A DNA stretch of 64,000 bases from Setophaga petechia (lineage: Eukaryota; Chordata; Aves; Passeriformes; Parulidae), in NCBI GenBank assembly GCA_024362935.1, contig JANCRA010000001.1, positions 61,470,930 to 61,534,929 of the forward strand, written 5' to 3'. Numbering within the stretch: the first letter of the stretch is position 1; each line of letters opens with the position of its first letter. Below the pieces are notes generated by a model. That model saw only the letters and a list, made by a program, of their open reading frames with translations. It did no database searches and was not told the DNA's origin. Shown piece by piece: positions 28,901-40,700 of this stretch. Both the position numbers and the translations under genes were made by a program.

Positions 28901-31900
28901 GGTAGAAAAAAAGAAAGAAAAAAAATAAAAATTGTATGGATCCTTCCATATTTTCACCTGAGAATCCTGCTATGTAATTTTGACCTTTGAAGAGAATTTT
29001 TTGGTTTCCATTGTTCACATATTTCAAGAAGTTTGCTTTCTTTGCTGTCATTCAAGATTCATTGGGAAAACAGACCATGTAACCAGTTTGGAAATAATTT
29101 TCTCTAATTGACAGTGGAATTGAAATTTCAACAACTCCATTTTGATGTAAAAACTTTATAATTTGAGTGTCAAAGTATAACTGCCTAGCTGCCCACCAAC
29201 TTACATGCTAAATACTTGGAAGACCAAAGGAATCATTGCTGTTTGTGATTTGTGATGGTATCAGAAAGAGCTCACTCAGTGTGCAGTTCAGGTAATTCTC
29301 TTGTGTTGCTGCAGGAAGTGATGTTCTGGATGAGAACACAGAAGGAAGCATTGACCACGTTGCTGTGGTAGCACTCAACGTTCTCTTCTTTGTCATCCTG
29401 TTTGTGTTTGCTGTCTTTGAAACGTAAGTTTGTCTATTTCCTCTCAAAATATTCAGACGTGTAGAGTAATTAGAGTGGGGGTGCTTGCAAAGGCTTTTCT
29501 GCTCCACTCATCTTCCTAAGTAGAAGTCCAAAACCACAGGCAATCAAGCTGATGTGTACTGATAATGCATCAAAGGTCAGTGATAACTGAAGTAATGAAT
29601 TAAAGGTCAGCAATAACTAAAGATATGTACAGAATAGTACATACCTTTACCCCATCTACCATATTTGTAGTATAGAAATCATTAATGTAAAAGCTTTTCA
29701 ATGGAGGCAATCCCATATCCTCAACTTTTTAGGTATTAAAAAAAAAGCTTAACTTAGGCTGCCTAAAATCTTCAGAGAAAACATGTTTTCAGTCGAGCAC
29801 CTTGTTCTTTATTTTTTTTAGTTTTGTGTGACTTTTTAATATGGTTCTGATTATCTTCAAAAACTTCAGTTCAGTAATTATTTTAAAAACTGTTTGATAG
29901 ATTTAATGCAGCTGTATGCTGAAATACACTATTTTATATGACTGGGATTTTTTTAGCTTAAACAGGTATGTTATTTACTCCCAAATTTTCTGTCTGTAAG
30001 AAAAAAAGTAAAACATAGCATCATTATCTCAGGCTCAAGTGTGTACTTCATTTTTTTAACTTAGGAGATACTTTGAGTATATATGATTTATTCTGCAAGT
30101 TTTTTGAGCTCTATTGTAGTTAAAATTTATTTTACAATTTGGCTCTGTCATGAGTTGCATTATTTTTAGAAAACTGAGGTTTCAGAGACTGGTTGGTGGC
30201 TAAAATTTAAACATTATCAAAAATTTATTATTTTTGTTCTCACAGGGTCTAATTTTTTTTGTGTCTCTATTACCCTGGCTTGGTTTTCACTCCAACATTG
30301 TTTCATGAACTATCAGAAATAGATTAATGATGCTTCAGAGTATATTTGGTGTATACCAGATACATGTATGGACACTAAGGTATGAAAGCAGCTTTTTATG
30401 ATTACTGTATTTCTGTTCTGTCATTTCAGTATAGCTACTCCACTGACAATGGATATGTATTCCTGGACCAGGAAAGAAGCTGTTTTTTATAATGGAATAA
30501 TCCTTAGTGTGATTGGCATTGAATCAGTTATTGTTTTCATGGTGGTTAAAACACTATCAAAAAAGTAAGTTTTTGGGATTTTGTTTCTTATGTTGGCTAA
30601 ATGTAAAAGCTTTATGGCAAGGCCAGATCTCTTAATCAAGTCTTTTACTGGTAATGAGTCTGGGTTTACTATGACAATGAAATATTTCCAATTTTGGCAC
30701 AGCCTTAATGTTGTGGTTGTTCTTTATTCTGTTAACATAACCCCCTCTTATTTGACTGTGTTTTACCCTTGAATCACAAGAAATGCTGATTTTAAGTTAC
30801 TGTGATTTTGTAAATTTTCTTGCCAGTGTTTTGGTCAGATATCGTTTCCACAAACTAATGGGTTGTGTCATTAGCAGCTACCTAAATTTTACATTAATTA
30901 AAATGAATTAAATGATACATTTAACTGCAGTTTCATTGTTTGGCAGGACTGGTGAGCGTGCCATACTCCATGCAGGCTTACTGATTGTCTTGGTTGGATT
31001 CTTTATCTTACTGCCTTGGGGGAAGAAACTACCAAACATCCAGTGGCAAGGTATAGTTCAAGTCTTACCAGACACCTTGTTTTGAAAGCCTTTCATTGTA
31101 CTTTTGTTCTTCATGATATGAATAACTTATTTTTACAGAAATAAAGAACAACTCCATTCCCAGAACAGCCCCCAGTGAAATGTTAGCACCTTTCTGGAGT
31201 TTGCCAGAGCTGCAGCTGCCATCCAACCACACAGCAGAACCCGTGGGCTGCCCTGTCACACAGTCCTGGTGCCTCAACACTCCCATGATCTACCTGGCCC
31301 AGTACATCAGCTCTGATGTGCTCATAGGCTTGGGCTATCCTGTTTGCAATGTCATGTCCTACACTTTGTACTCAAAAGTCCTAGGACCAAAGCCTCAGGT
31401 AAGCACCATCCCTAAAAGGTTTATTTCATTTGCTCTGCACTCTCTTTATTAGAATGAGAGGTCTAGTTAAAATTCCTTTTGTGATCAGCCAAATAATAAG
31501 CAGGGCAGAACTTTGCAGGGCAGAATAATAAATGTTTTAAGCAGGGCAGAACTTTGCAGGAGCTCCAATCTTTTTCAAAATCCAAAATAAGTCTCTAGTG
31601 GAATTAGACAGCCATGCTTGTGCTACTTATGCAAATCTTACAACATGAAAATTTCATGACTGTTCTGACAGAGTCCTTTTCCTAAGTACCAATTATATAT
31701 TTGGAATACCAGCATGGAATAATATCTCTTACTAAGTTTATTATATAAAGGTTACAAATAGACTACTATAAAGACTACTACTAGACCCCCAGTATGGGCA
31801 TATTTTAGTAGTGAAACACTATAGCAAACTTAACATTATTGCTTAACAAAAAATTTTATTCCCCCTTTGCCCATTTTTCCTGTTATATTTTGGTGCAAGA

Positions 31901-32378
31901 GACTTTAAGCTTTGAGGCAGAACACAGCAAGAACTTGGTTTTTGTTAGAAAGCAGTAGAGTACCTATGAGTGGAGCCTTGGAGTAAACCTTGGAGAGGCT
32001 GAGCAATACTCTTGTAAACCAAGTAATCAGTGCCTTAATGAGTTAAGAAAGATAAGTGGTTGTTTAAATACTTCTACATTTTCTAGTTAGGCTAATGGGT
32101 TGGGATTAATGGCAAGCTAAATAATGCCAGTATCACTTACAGAAGCTTTTGATCTGCTGTAGGGTGTCTACATGGGATGGCTGACTGCCTCTGGAAGTGG
32201 AGCACGGATCCTTGGGCCTGTTTTTGTGAGCCAAATCTACACTCACCTGGGGCCACGCTGGGCATTCAGCTTGATCTGTGGAGTAGTTGTAGCCTCTCTC
32301 TTACTCTTGGAAATAGTATACAAGAGACTAATTGCATTTTCTGTCAGATATGGGAGGATGCAGGAAGAGAATTGTTAA
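22975..32378 (+). CDS. MFSD8: MFSD8 (CLN7), lysosomal major facilitator superfamily protein
   Basis: Twelve coding exons: 22975-23078, 24117-24202, 25127-25170, 26443-26683, 27195-27308, 27917-28061, 28656-28714, 29315-29423, 30430-30564, 30947-31050, 31139-31398, 32163-32378. They total 1617 nt, 538 aa, in phase. The protein matches mammalian MFSD8 (518 aa), a 12-TM lysosomal protein whose loss causes CLN7 neuronal ceroid lipofuscinosis in people; reported roles include chloride conductance. Hallmarks: HYKSRWRSI before TM1, [10 protein letters not shown] in the TM2-3 loop, YKRLI...RYGR at the C-terminus. The N-terminus carries EPLLG, the lysosomal dileucine region, but the residue four before LL is Gly. 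Sequons NNS (N384) and NHT (N410) lie in the large luminal loop. The exon-3 donor (GTTGGT) and exon-6 acceptor (CTTAAG) are weak. The start is the ATG in a good Kozak context inside the CpG island. Confidence 0.96.
26920..27290 (+). repeat. tandem duplication (unit about 183 bp) spanning MFSD8 exon 5
   Basis: Two adjacent copies of a unit made of about 90 bases of intron plus the first 92 bases of exon 5. Corresponding bases are 183 apart in the intron part (the ATAAATG at 26938 and 27121) and 184 apart in the exon part (27011 and 27195), the extra base being a T in the acceptor tract. Only the right-hand copy keeps the exon end and donor. Confidence 0.93.
27011..27102 (+). pseudogene. decayed duplicate of MFSD8 exon 5 (pseudo-exon)
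   Basis: This block repeats the first 92 bases of MFSD8 exon 5 (27195-27286) with six substitutions. Four of them are CpG in the intact exon and TpG or CpA here, the mark of methylation-driven decay. It still has an AG acceptor, but the last ~22 bases of the exon and its donor are missing, replaced by the start of the next repeat unit. Read in frame it changes R to Q and two T to M and then hits TAA at 27118-27120, so inclusion would truncate the protein. The right copy agrees better with mammalian MFSD8 and is the functional exon. Confidence 0.92.
31499..31560. repeat. short local direct repeat in MFSD8 intron
   Basis: A 21-base sequence containing GGGCAGAACTTTGCAGG occurs at 31499-31519 and again 41 bases later at 31540-31560, in the intron between exons 11 and 12. 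It looks like a small tandem slip with no known function. Confidence 0.8.
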
Positions 32379-34120
32379 ATACGTATTTAAAAAAAACCTA
32401 AACAGTAAAACCAAGCAGAAGTAATAGTTTATTACTGCTTTTGAATGAGGAGTACCTAACCACTGACCTTGCTGGATGTGGGTTAACAACTGTACACCTG
32501 TACTTACACATTGACAGAACACTTACCTTGGTCATACCCCAATACCTGGTTACCCCTGCTGCAGCTGGCCTGTGTGTCCTGCTTTTCTGACAGCAGAGGA
32601 AGGAATGTGACAGGTCAGAGCAATACCATGGCACATCTGAAATGTGTACAGTTTATGTGATGTACATGTGCACTAAGTGCAGCTGTGAAGGTCACAGGTT
32701 ATGTGCATCCTTTCCAGAAAGTAAATGAAATATTATCTTGATTCTGTGAATCAGGATTAGTAACTCTTTTGTAACTACAAGATTAGTTGAGCTGCATGCA
32801 CTTTGTATGGAGACACCACTGCTTGAGCAAACCTTCTGATGCTGGGTTTGTTGCCTTGTAAGCACTGGTTAATACAGACCACCAGGTTCTGGAACCTGTT
32901 ACATCTCCTCCAGGATTCCAAATGACAGGTGACAGAAACACAGAGGAAGGGAGGTGCCCTGTGGGATTTGGGTCTTTAAGTTGACCAAGAGCCATTGAAA
33001 ATCAGTTTCAGCAGCTGTTACTTGAACTACAGTGAACCAAATGTGCAATTTTTCCTCTACTATTTTGCTGAATGCCTTTTTGTAGCAAGAAGGATAACCT
33101 GCAGCATTGAAATATGCACAGCTTTTCTACAAGAAAAAAAGTCTAAGCACAATAGTTTACACTTTTGTGCTTGGTGAGAATGAATGCACTGTGCTGAGCA
33201 GTGGTGGTTAATTAAGTGAAAGGAGAAAAATGGCTCCTGGGTGTTCACTATTATCTGCAGACTTCTATTTCTTCTGATATTAGGGTACAAGAAGCAGGAA
33301 TTTACACTGTTTTAGTCATTCAGGCTTTATTTTTAAAAGTGAGACCCTAATTTTCCTTCATAATGGGGCCTAAGCTCATCTGTACGGGTTTGTTTAGCTG
33401 TTTTAATGCTACTGGGGAAAAAACCTCTGGAGTAACTCCAGTATGAGAGTTGTGGCTGCTGTCTAATGTCTCTACTATTTGAATTTAATAAATGTAATTA
33501 TTATTCTTATGTACTCAATTGTTCAAACACTAAGAGACTACTGAATTAAAAGATTATTTTTTTCAATACTAACTGAAGGGGATACAGGAGTTTTATTCCT
33601 ATGGGCTTTCATGCTACAGAATCACAAAATCTTGTGAAGAAGGACTTCATTTTTATAAGCTAATTCCAGAGTAAGTGCTACTTGTATATTGTTCCTGATG
33701 TTCCTACTGCTGAATTCTTTATTTGCAAGCTATTTCCTTGAGTTGGACATGACAAAGCAACCAAAGTTCTGTCTTTTAAACAGCACCTGAACAAGGAGAA
33801 CTGGCTTGAATCAGTTCAGCTGAGCTGTGCTTGCACACAGCCAGCACCAGCTCCTCTGAAACTCTTCATCCTCCCCCCTCCAATCTCATTTTGGATTTAA
33901 GATCTTTTCCTGCCTACTAAGGAAGTCATAGAGTATTTAAGTACAGATACAAGCACCATCAGGGGTGTTAGCACACTTGAAGCCAAATGCTTAGGAGAAA
34001 AGCTACTGTTAATGCTACTTGAGTAGCTGTAAGTATTACTCAATGGTAAAACAAGGTAAAACCACCTAAAGTTATTAACTCTTTTCCTTTAACCATTACT
34101 TGACCATGAAACAAATAAAT
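32379..34120 (+). other. MFSD8: MFSD8 3' UTR region
   Basis: No coding sequence is seen after the MFSD8 stop. AATAAA at 33487-33492 and another at 34114-34119 are candidate poly(A) signals, so the 3' UTR is roughly 1.1 or 1.75 kb. The distal choice would run up to the end of PLK4, transcribed from the other direction. Confidence 0.5.
33487..33492 (+). terminator. candidate MFSD8 poly(A) signal
   Basis: AATAAA followed by a T-rich stretch about 1.1 kb after the MFSD8 stop codon. Confidence 0.45.
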
Positions 34121-34143
34121 AGATCCAGGCAATTACCACTGCA

Positions 34144-34149
34144 TTTATT
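34144..34149 (-). terminator. candidate PLK4 poly(A) signal
   Basis: AATAAA on the minus strand about 520 bases beyond the PLK4 stop, directly preceded (in transcript sense) by an A-rich run. A nearer AATAAA lies at 34595-34600. Confidence 0.45.
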
Positions 34150-34634
34150 TTTTTTTTGTATAACATGCTTGTGCAGGGAAGTTTTAAGCTGCTGCTACAA
34201 AAAATAAAAACAGACTTATAAAACATATACATATTTACATATATTACTTGCAAGACATAAAAATATAAGTTATTTACAAATACAAATACTTAAACAGCAC
34301 AGATGCATTTTCCTTGATTGTTGGCACTGAGTAAGCAGTGGAGTAAGAAAAAAAACAACAGATTCAGATTATTTCCAAAGACTTAGTTTTTGACTGTGTT
34401 AAGTTTCTCAAAGCTTGGCTTGAGTGAGTTTATCCATCACTTTAATGAAAAATTTGTTTTGTATGAGACTTCACACACAATTTGCTACACATAAAGAGAG
34501 TAACCCTCCCCTTTCTAGCTTTTTACCAGATTTTGGAAGAATCTCTGCATAAGCTGAGTAAGATCAGTCACTTACTGGGAAGTCAGTGAGTGAGTTTATT
34601 AAGCTCTTGTGCCATGACACCCGGTTTCCTTGAA

Positions 34635-34736
34635 TCAGTGAGGACCAGCTGGATTGGTAAACATTACTAGAATAGAAGACAGACAGTGCAGCTTCTCTTT
34701 GATGTATTCTGGCAACTTATCATCTTCTCCATACCT
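34635..34736 (-). CDS. PLK4: PLK4 last coding exon with apparent +2 nt frameshift; conserved tail in another frame
   Basis: The exon starts [18 protein letters not shown] and then, as written, reads LCLLF and stops at TAG (34669-34667). If two bases of the short TG-rich run near 34679-34684 are ignored, the frame goes on as a tail close to the mammalian one and ends at TGA 34637-34635. The downstream sequence therefore still looks coding in a frame the mRNA could not reach. The cause may be a real small insertion or a sequence error. The lost segment is the end of polo box 3. Confidence 0.75.
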   Translation of the reverse strand, partial: RYGEDDKLPEYIKEKLHCLSSILVMFTNPAGPH

Positions 34737-37700
34737 AGAGTGGCAAAGCAGCATAGAAAAATTGAGATGCTTAAATAGTTTGTTTTATTTCATGACAATT
34801 ATTTCAAAACACTACTTTCCTCAAGCTCCCTGTTTTTAATATTACACATGAATAGTGGCTGTACTCTGGAGACCAAGTAGATGCATTCCCAGCTTGTTTT
34901 AGTCATTTGTTATCCAGATAACAAATGAATATTTATTTGTTATCAGTTGGCTATGAGTGCTTCTCCTTCTTTAATAAGCTTACATAAACTAACCAACTGT
35001 GAAGTGATGGCAGTGCTAAGGTTTAAAATTTACAAACCAGAGTCAGGAGCAGCTATGAAGTTACCTGAGGTACAGCAGCCTTGTACTGAGTTAGCTGGAT
35101 GTTTTTATGGCAGGAACAGACTCACCTGGTTGTCTGGCCCTCTGGAGAAGTGTAAGTGATGGAAGAGACACCTGCTTGGGCTACCAGCTGGGATCCATCA
35201 TTGAACTGAACCCATACTGCTCCACTGGTCAGCTGAGGAGAGAAGTTACATTGTGGTTTGAGCATACAAAATTACAAACCTAGAACTCTTCTAATAATGG
35301 AAGCTGAAAGCTTTTCAAATTGTTGAAGGGACTTAGGTATTTTGGTCAGTCTTTTAAAGAAAAAGATGGCATGGATACTTTGGAGGAAGTAGTCTCATGC
35401 TGACTTCCTCAGGCTTCAGATGCTTGGCTTTAGATATCCTTGTCAGTACCAGATAAATGAACAATTACCTTTAGCTTAGCCACTCCTAAAGAAATCTTAT
35501 GAAGGGCCAAACACTAAAAAGAGGCCCATTTGTGAGAGATCACAGCTATACACAATTTAAAGTTTATATATAATTAAGAGAACTTTTTCTGTTAGGAGAG
35601 GAAGCGTACTTTATCTGGATAGCCAAGAATAATGTTTTCAACCTAAAGCTTATCCAGCAGAAAAGCAGAGGGACAATGGCTTTGCAAGGAAACAGTTTTT
35701 CCTGCTGTAGTGGAAAATATATTTCTCTTGCACAGAACTGGTCTGTAGCTATTAAAAACTCTGTCATGACACCTTTGCATCTATCTTAGTGAACAGAGAA
35801 GTTAAACAGTTTCAGTTTTTTACTAGAGTCAAATTTAAATGACAAAGGACACTGAAACAGGCAGTAATAGCCACAGGAAAACTGTGGTAACTGAGATACT
35901 GAACTATTATTTTGGTTTCTTCTAGTTGTGTAGTTCACCATGGTTTTTATCTAATACACTTATTTAAAAGTGTCTTTATGCATACGAATTTTAGACTTAA
36001 GCTGTAGTGCACAACTGAATGACTCCTCACAAATCAAGTTTCAATTTAAGGACTTAAAAATAGATATCTCAGACCAGCAGGAAAAAACCAGACATGCCTC
36101 CTTTATTAATTTCTCACCTGAGAAGCCCAACCAACATTTTTCACAAAAACAGATTTGACAAGTTGGGCTGAATTTGGGCTGCATTCCGTTGGATGAACAG
36201 AGGAGCAGGTCTTTTCAACAGTGTTAGTCAGAAACGTAGGCTTTTCACAGGGCACCACCTAAAACCCAGAGATGCACAGAATTAATACAATTAACAGCCT
36301 TGGCATTAATCCACTGATGAGCTGCAGTGGTCAGTTGCCACCTGTTCATGTATACAGACAGATTTAGCCTCCATGCTTCATTTCACAGCATTACAGTATA
36401 AAAACCCCACAGGGACACAACATTTGTTGTCAGTTCACTTCAGTCAGGTGGCAATGTACAGGATTCTGTACCAGGAACATGAACTACACAATCAAACAGA
36501 TGCAGATCCTACAAATGTGGACTGATGTATATTCAACAAAGCTCACAATACAAACTCAGTGTGCCAAGACCCCAGTATGATTCAGTCAGGTGAGGAAGTT
36601 TTATCAGGAACCAAAGCTTGGTGGGCCTTTTAAACAAACCAGATGAAATTGCTCACAAAGCTTTATTGGCTACACATATATTCTCACCTTTTTCTTATAT
36701 GCACACTAACACTTGATTATTTCAGAACAACAACAAGTGCCAATACCTTTTGTGACACCATTTGTTATGCAGCACTGAGGGCACATCAGAGCTTTCAAAC
36801 TAAAGACTGTGCTGTCTAACACAAATAAGCAATTTTCCAACTCTGCTCTCAGGAGGCATTTGTGGTAAAGTTTTGGAGTGTTCTGATTTTTCAGATGCTT
36901 TTAACTCCAGGTATCAAAATCCACATATTCTAGTCAGTATGCTCACAAATGGCTAATAAAAGCCTGTGGCCATATAAATGTAATTCCATTAATTCAAGTA
37001 AAACAGCAACATGGGAGACTGGTCTCCATGGTACATCCTTCTGTACTTACAGGAGCACAGTTTGGAGTCTGAACTGGAGTACAACTGGCAGCTTGATTTC
37101 TATCCAATGCCACAACTTCTTTTGAATAGTTTGTCTTGTCCAACAGTGGAGGTGCTACAGCCAGTGGTGATTCTGTATTACCAGGTTTTCTGGGAAAATA
37201 ATGAGAAAAACAGGGAAAAGGTCTGTCCAAAAGGGATTAAAGAAACAAGTGAGGAAACAGCTCTTCCTTCATTTTACCATGGACTGTCCAAAGCACCTGA
37301 TGGCTGGAATCTTCTACAGAACTGTTTTTCAGTTCAAATACATAAGTATGCAATAAATATTCAATAAATACATAAATATTCAAATACGTCAGTATTTTGA
37401 ATTGAAATATATTACCTTCCAACAATTATTGGAAAAAATGGAGCACTTCCACTCCTTTTCTCTTCTTCCAAAACAGCACATTCCAGTGCAAGGCATATAC
37501 GATGTCCCTGAAATGAGGAGTTTATTAAAGTTTTAAATTGAGACTTGTATAACTATTTCATACACATTTAGTGTGGCAAGTGAGGCCACCCAAGGAAACT
37601 TCAACAGTACTGAATTTTTCAAGTTGGATAAAGCAGCTTCATTTGTTTGTTTAATCCTTTTACCAGACAGGCAAACCTGCTTTACACACTAGTAAGAATT

Positions 37701-40700
37701 TCCCCTCAGTCTTGCTTGTGAGGGACTGTAACCATTACCTCTACTCTGATATTTGCTCTTCCAGAAACAACACCCTCCCTCCTCAATAGTGTAATGAAAA
37801 ACATGGAGAGCAACACAGGAAGCACACTTGTGAAAGGGAAGCTGAATTTTCAGGAAGTTGCTGGGAAAAGGTCTGTGTAAAAGACCTCACCTCATTGGCA
37901 TGATCCATATAAGCCTGGATTTCCTTCTTCAATCCTGCTTCGCTTTCTCCTTTCAAAGTGAAGGATTTCCCTGACTTTTCAATCACACGAGTTATACCAG
38001 CTGTCTTATGGATCTTTGCTCCTACAAGAAAATGTGAACACTTTCAGTGTGAGCTGTATAAAATAACAGTTCAACCATGGAAAGAAGAGCTCATGAATAA
38101 AATCAAACTATAATTCAAATAACACTTTTCCAACATGTACTTCTTGAAAAAAATATCACTAAGGAATTAAAGAATCAACTAAATCTACAAGTGCTAGAAT
38201 AAAGGCAGGGTGTCCAAAAAACTGCTTATAGTGCACTATTTTCTTCAAACTGGAGTGGTAGTTGTTTAGTGTTAGGTAATATTTTAGTGCAGCCCTAAAA
38301 TCATGATTTAGCTATTTGCATAACTGCAAAAATGAATACATACCATCATAAAAACAAATTTCAACATCTGCAGGGGGTGAATTTTCCATCAACATGCACT
38401 TGGCATATCTTGTATAAAACGTCACTTTGGGGGTTTTTGTTCTCACCAACTGCACAAACTTAGCTGCATACTGGTATTTTTTCCAGTACTTTTCTAAAAA
38501 AGAAAATTTAGAATTTAGCAGAATAAACACTCGTGCACCAGCTTGAAGTAATTTAAATTATGTATTTGATAGCTGAAAGTTGTGAGTAGTATTTAAGTAC
38601 TTGACAGGCATGTTTAGAGAAACTGACTTATTTCCACCAACAGCTCCTGGTATGAACGAGGAAAATATTAAAAGAGTTTTAATTTTAAAACACTACATTG
38701 TAAAGGGGAGACTCCTTTAAGCTTCCATATAAAAGGAATCAAAACCTGTGGGTTATACTTCCTTGTGAAGTTTCAAAACATTTTCCAGTTAAACTGTAGT
38801 TTGAATCTAATTCTGAAAGGAGTTTTACTTCAGAGTTATCTGAAAAGTAATAGATAAAAGCTATAAAGTCACAAGATTCACTTCAAATATCACATTAATC
38901 ATGATAATTTTTAAGTAAATTTAAGGTTACCTGGCAAGTTGTCAAAATTATATGTGCAGATGCCTTCAGGAGGAGGAGGAGGTCTGTCACCAAGAAGGAA
39001 ACCTCTTCCTTCATTTGGATGATAAACTGCAATCTACAGAAAGGGAGCAAAAATTGTGTGTAGTTGCAACTTACTACAGCACTGTGCACTTTTAACAGGT
39101 ATGGAAATAACTCACATTTTAATTAATTACTATGATTCACCATGAAAGCTCTATTCCTCTAAGTAATTATTTAACAGTAGCACTCATTCACCAATACTTC
39201 ACCTGTTCCAAAAGTCAAGTCCAATTTTTGCTCTGAAATAATTGCTTGCTCCCTATATTTATATGGTTTGGTTATGGAGGGGCAGAGTTTACAGCTGTGC
39301 ATATATAAACAGTGGATTTCAAAAGAAATAATCACTTAAAAAGAAAAAAACAGCTCTAAATGAACTCCAAGCACTTCATAAAACAGTGAAGAAATCAAAA
39401 ATGTACTCACCACATTTCCATCACAAGATATTCTGAGAACTTCTTTCACAAGTTCCTGCGAGCGGTGTTCTTTCAGAAACTCCATACACACTTCCCCAGT
39501 ATCTAGAATGCTCACCTAAAATATATTAAACATGAATTTACTTTCTGCAAAAGGTAAGATACCACTTTTTTTTTTCCCCACAAATGCTTTAATAAATGCT
39601 TTTCTTTTTCCTTAAATGCACTTCAAACAGATAAATGCTTCTCACAGTAACTTTTGTTATTAGTGCTATTTTTTTAAAAGCAGAGCACTTCAAGATGACT
39701 GAAGGGTATCAGCCTGGTAACTGAGGGTGAGGCTTCTTAAAAGCAAACACAGACAGGTCTGCTCTATTATGCCTCAAGTATTCTCTATACAAAAGCGAAG
39801 ATGCATCTTACTACTATGATTTTAAATTAAATTATCCTAGATTCAGTTTCCTAAAAACATCTATTTCTATTTTACCAAGTGATTTTTAAGAGGCAGTCAC
39901 ACCATATTAAGCACTTCAATTGTTCCCATTTTCAGAACTGATACTTACCACTGCATTTTTGGTTTTCTGCCTGATGGGTTTCAGCCTGTGAGCAGTGAGA
40001 GGTGACACAACACTTCTCAGTGTAGGTTTCTGGTGTGCTGATGGTTCTTGGCCACAAGTTTGGTTTTGCTCTGGAGCTGACCAAAGGCCACATGTCACTC
40101 TGGAGTTCAGCCAGAGGCCAGGCTGCACTTTCTCAGTTTTGCAGACAACTCCAGGGATGCATTGCTTTGGGTTTCTCTGGTTTAAAGAATGTGGACAGTC
40201 CCCAGATGCTCCATGATTCCTTATGTCCTTTAAGGTGTTCCATGCATTCCTTGGTGCCTCCTGCTGCATATCCAGGTGGTACCGAAAACCTCCCTGTGTG
40301 TTACTCAGGTCTGCAGGTGGCCCCAGAGCATCTGAAAGCACCACAAATGGACATTGCAGATTCAAAGAGTCAGAGTCAGAAGGAAAAAATTCTAGTATAG
40401 CTTAAAAGCTTTTTAAGGGATTGTCTTAGAAGGCTGATTTAAGGGAAGAATGGGATTTCTTTAATTCTCAGTCCAAATCATCAGGCCTTTTAGTACCATC
40501 AATACCAATGCTAGCAAAATTCCAGTGCTACTTTAAGCTGTTCCTACATTTCAGTTATGATGGTCTTCAGTTTTTATACCTCAAATAATTTTTAAGAATA
40601 ATTTATAAACAAAATACTAGGACTTCAAATGGATTCTTATATAAGAATTAGTTTAATTTGTTGAAAAACAGCTTGTTTACCATTCAGATAACCACTAGTA

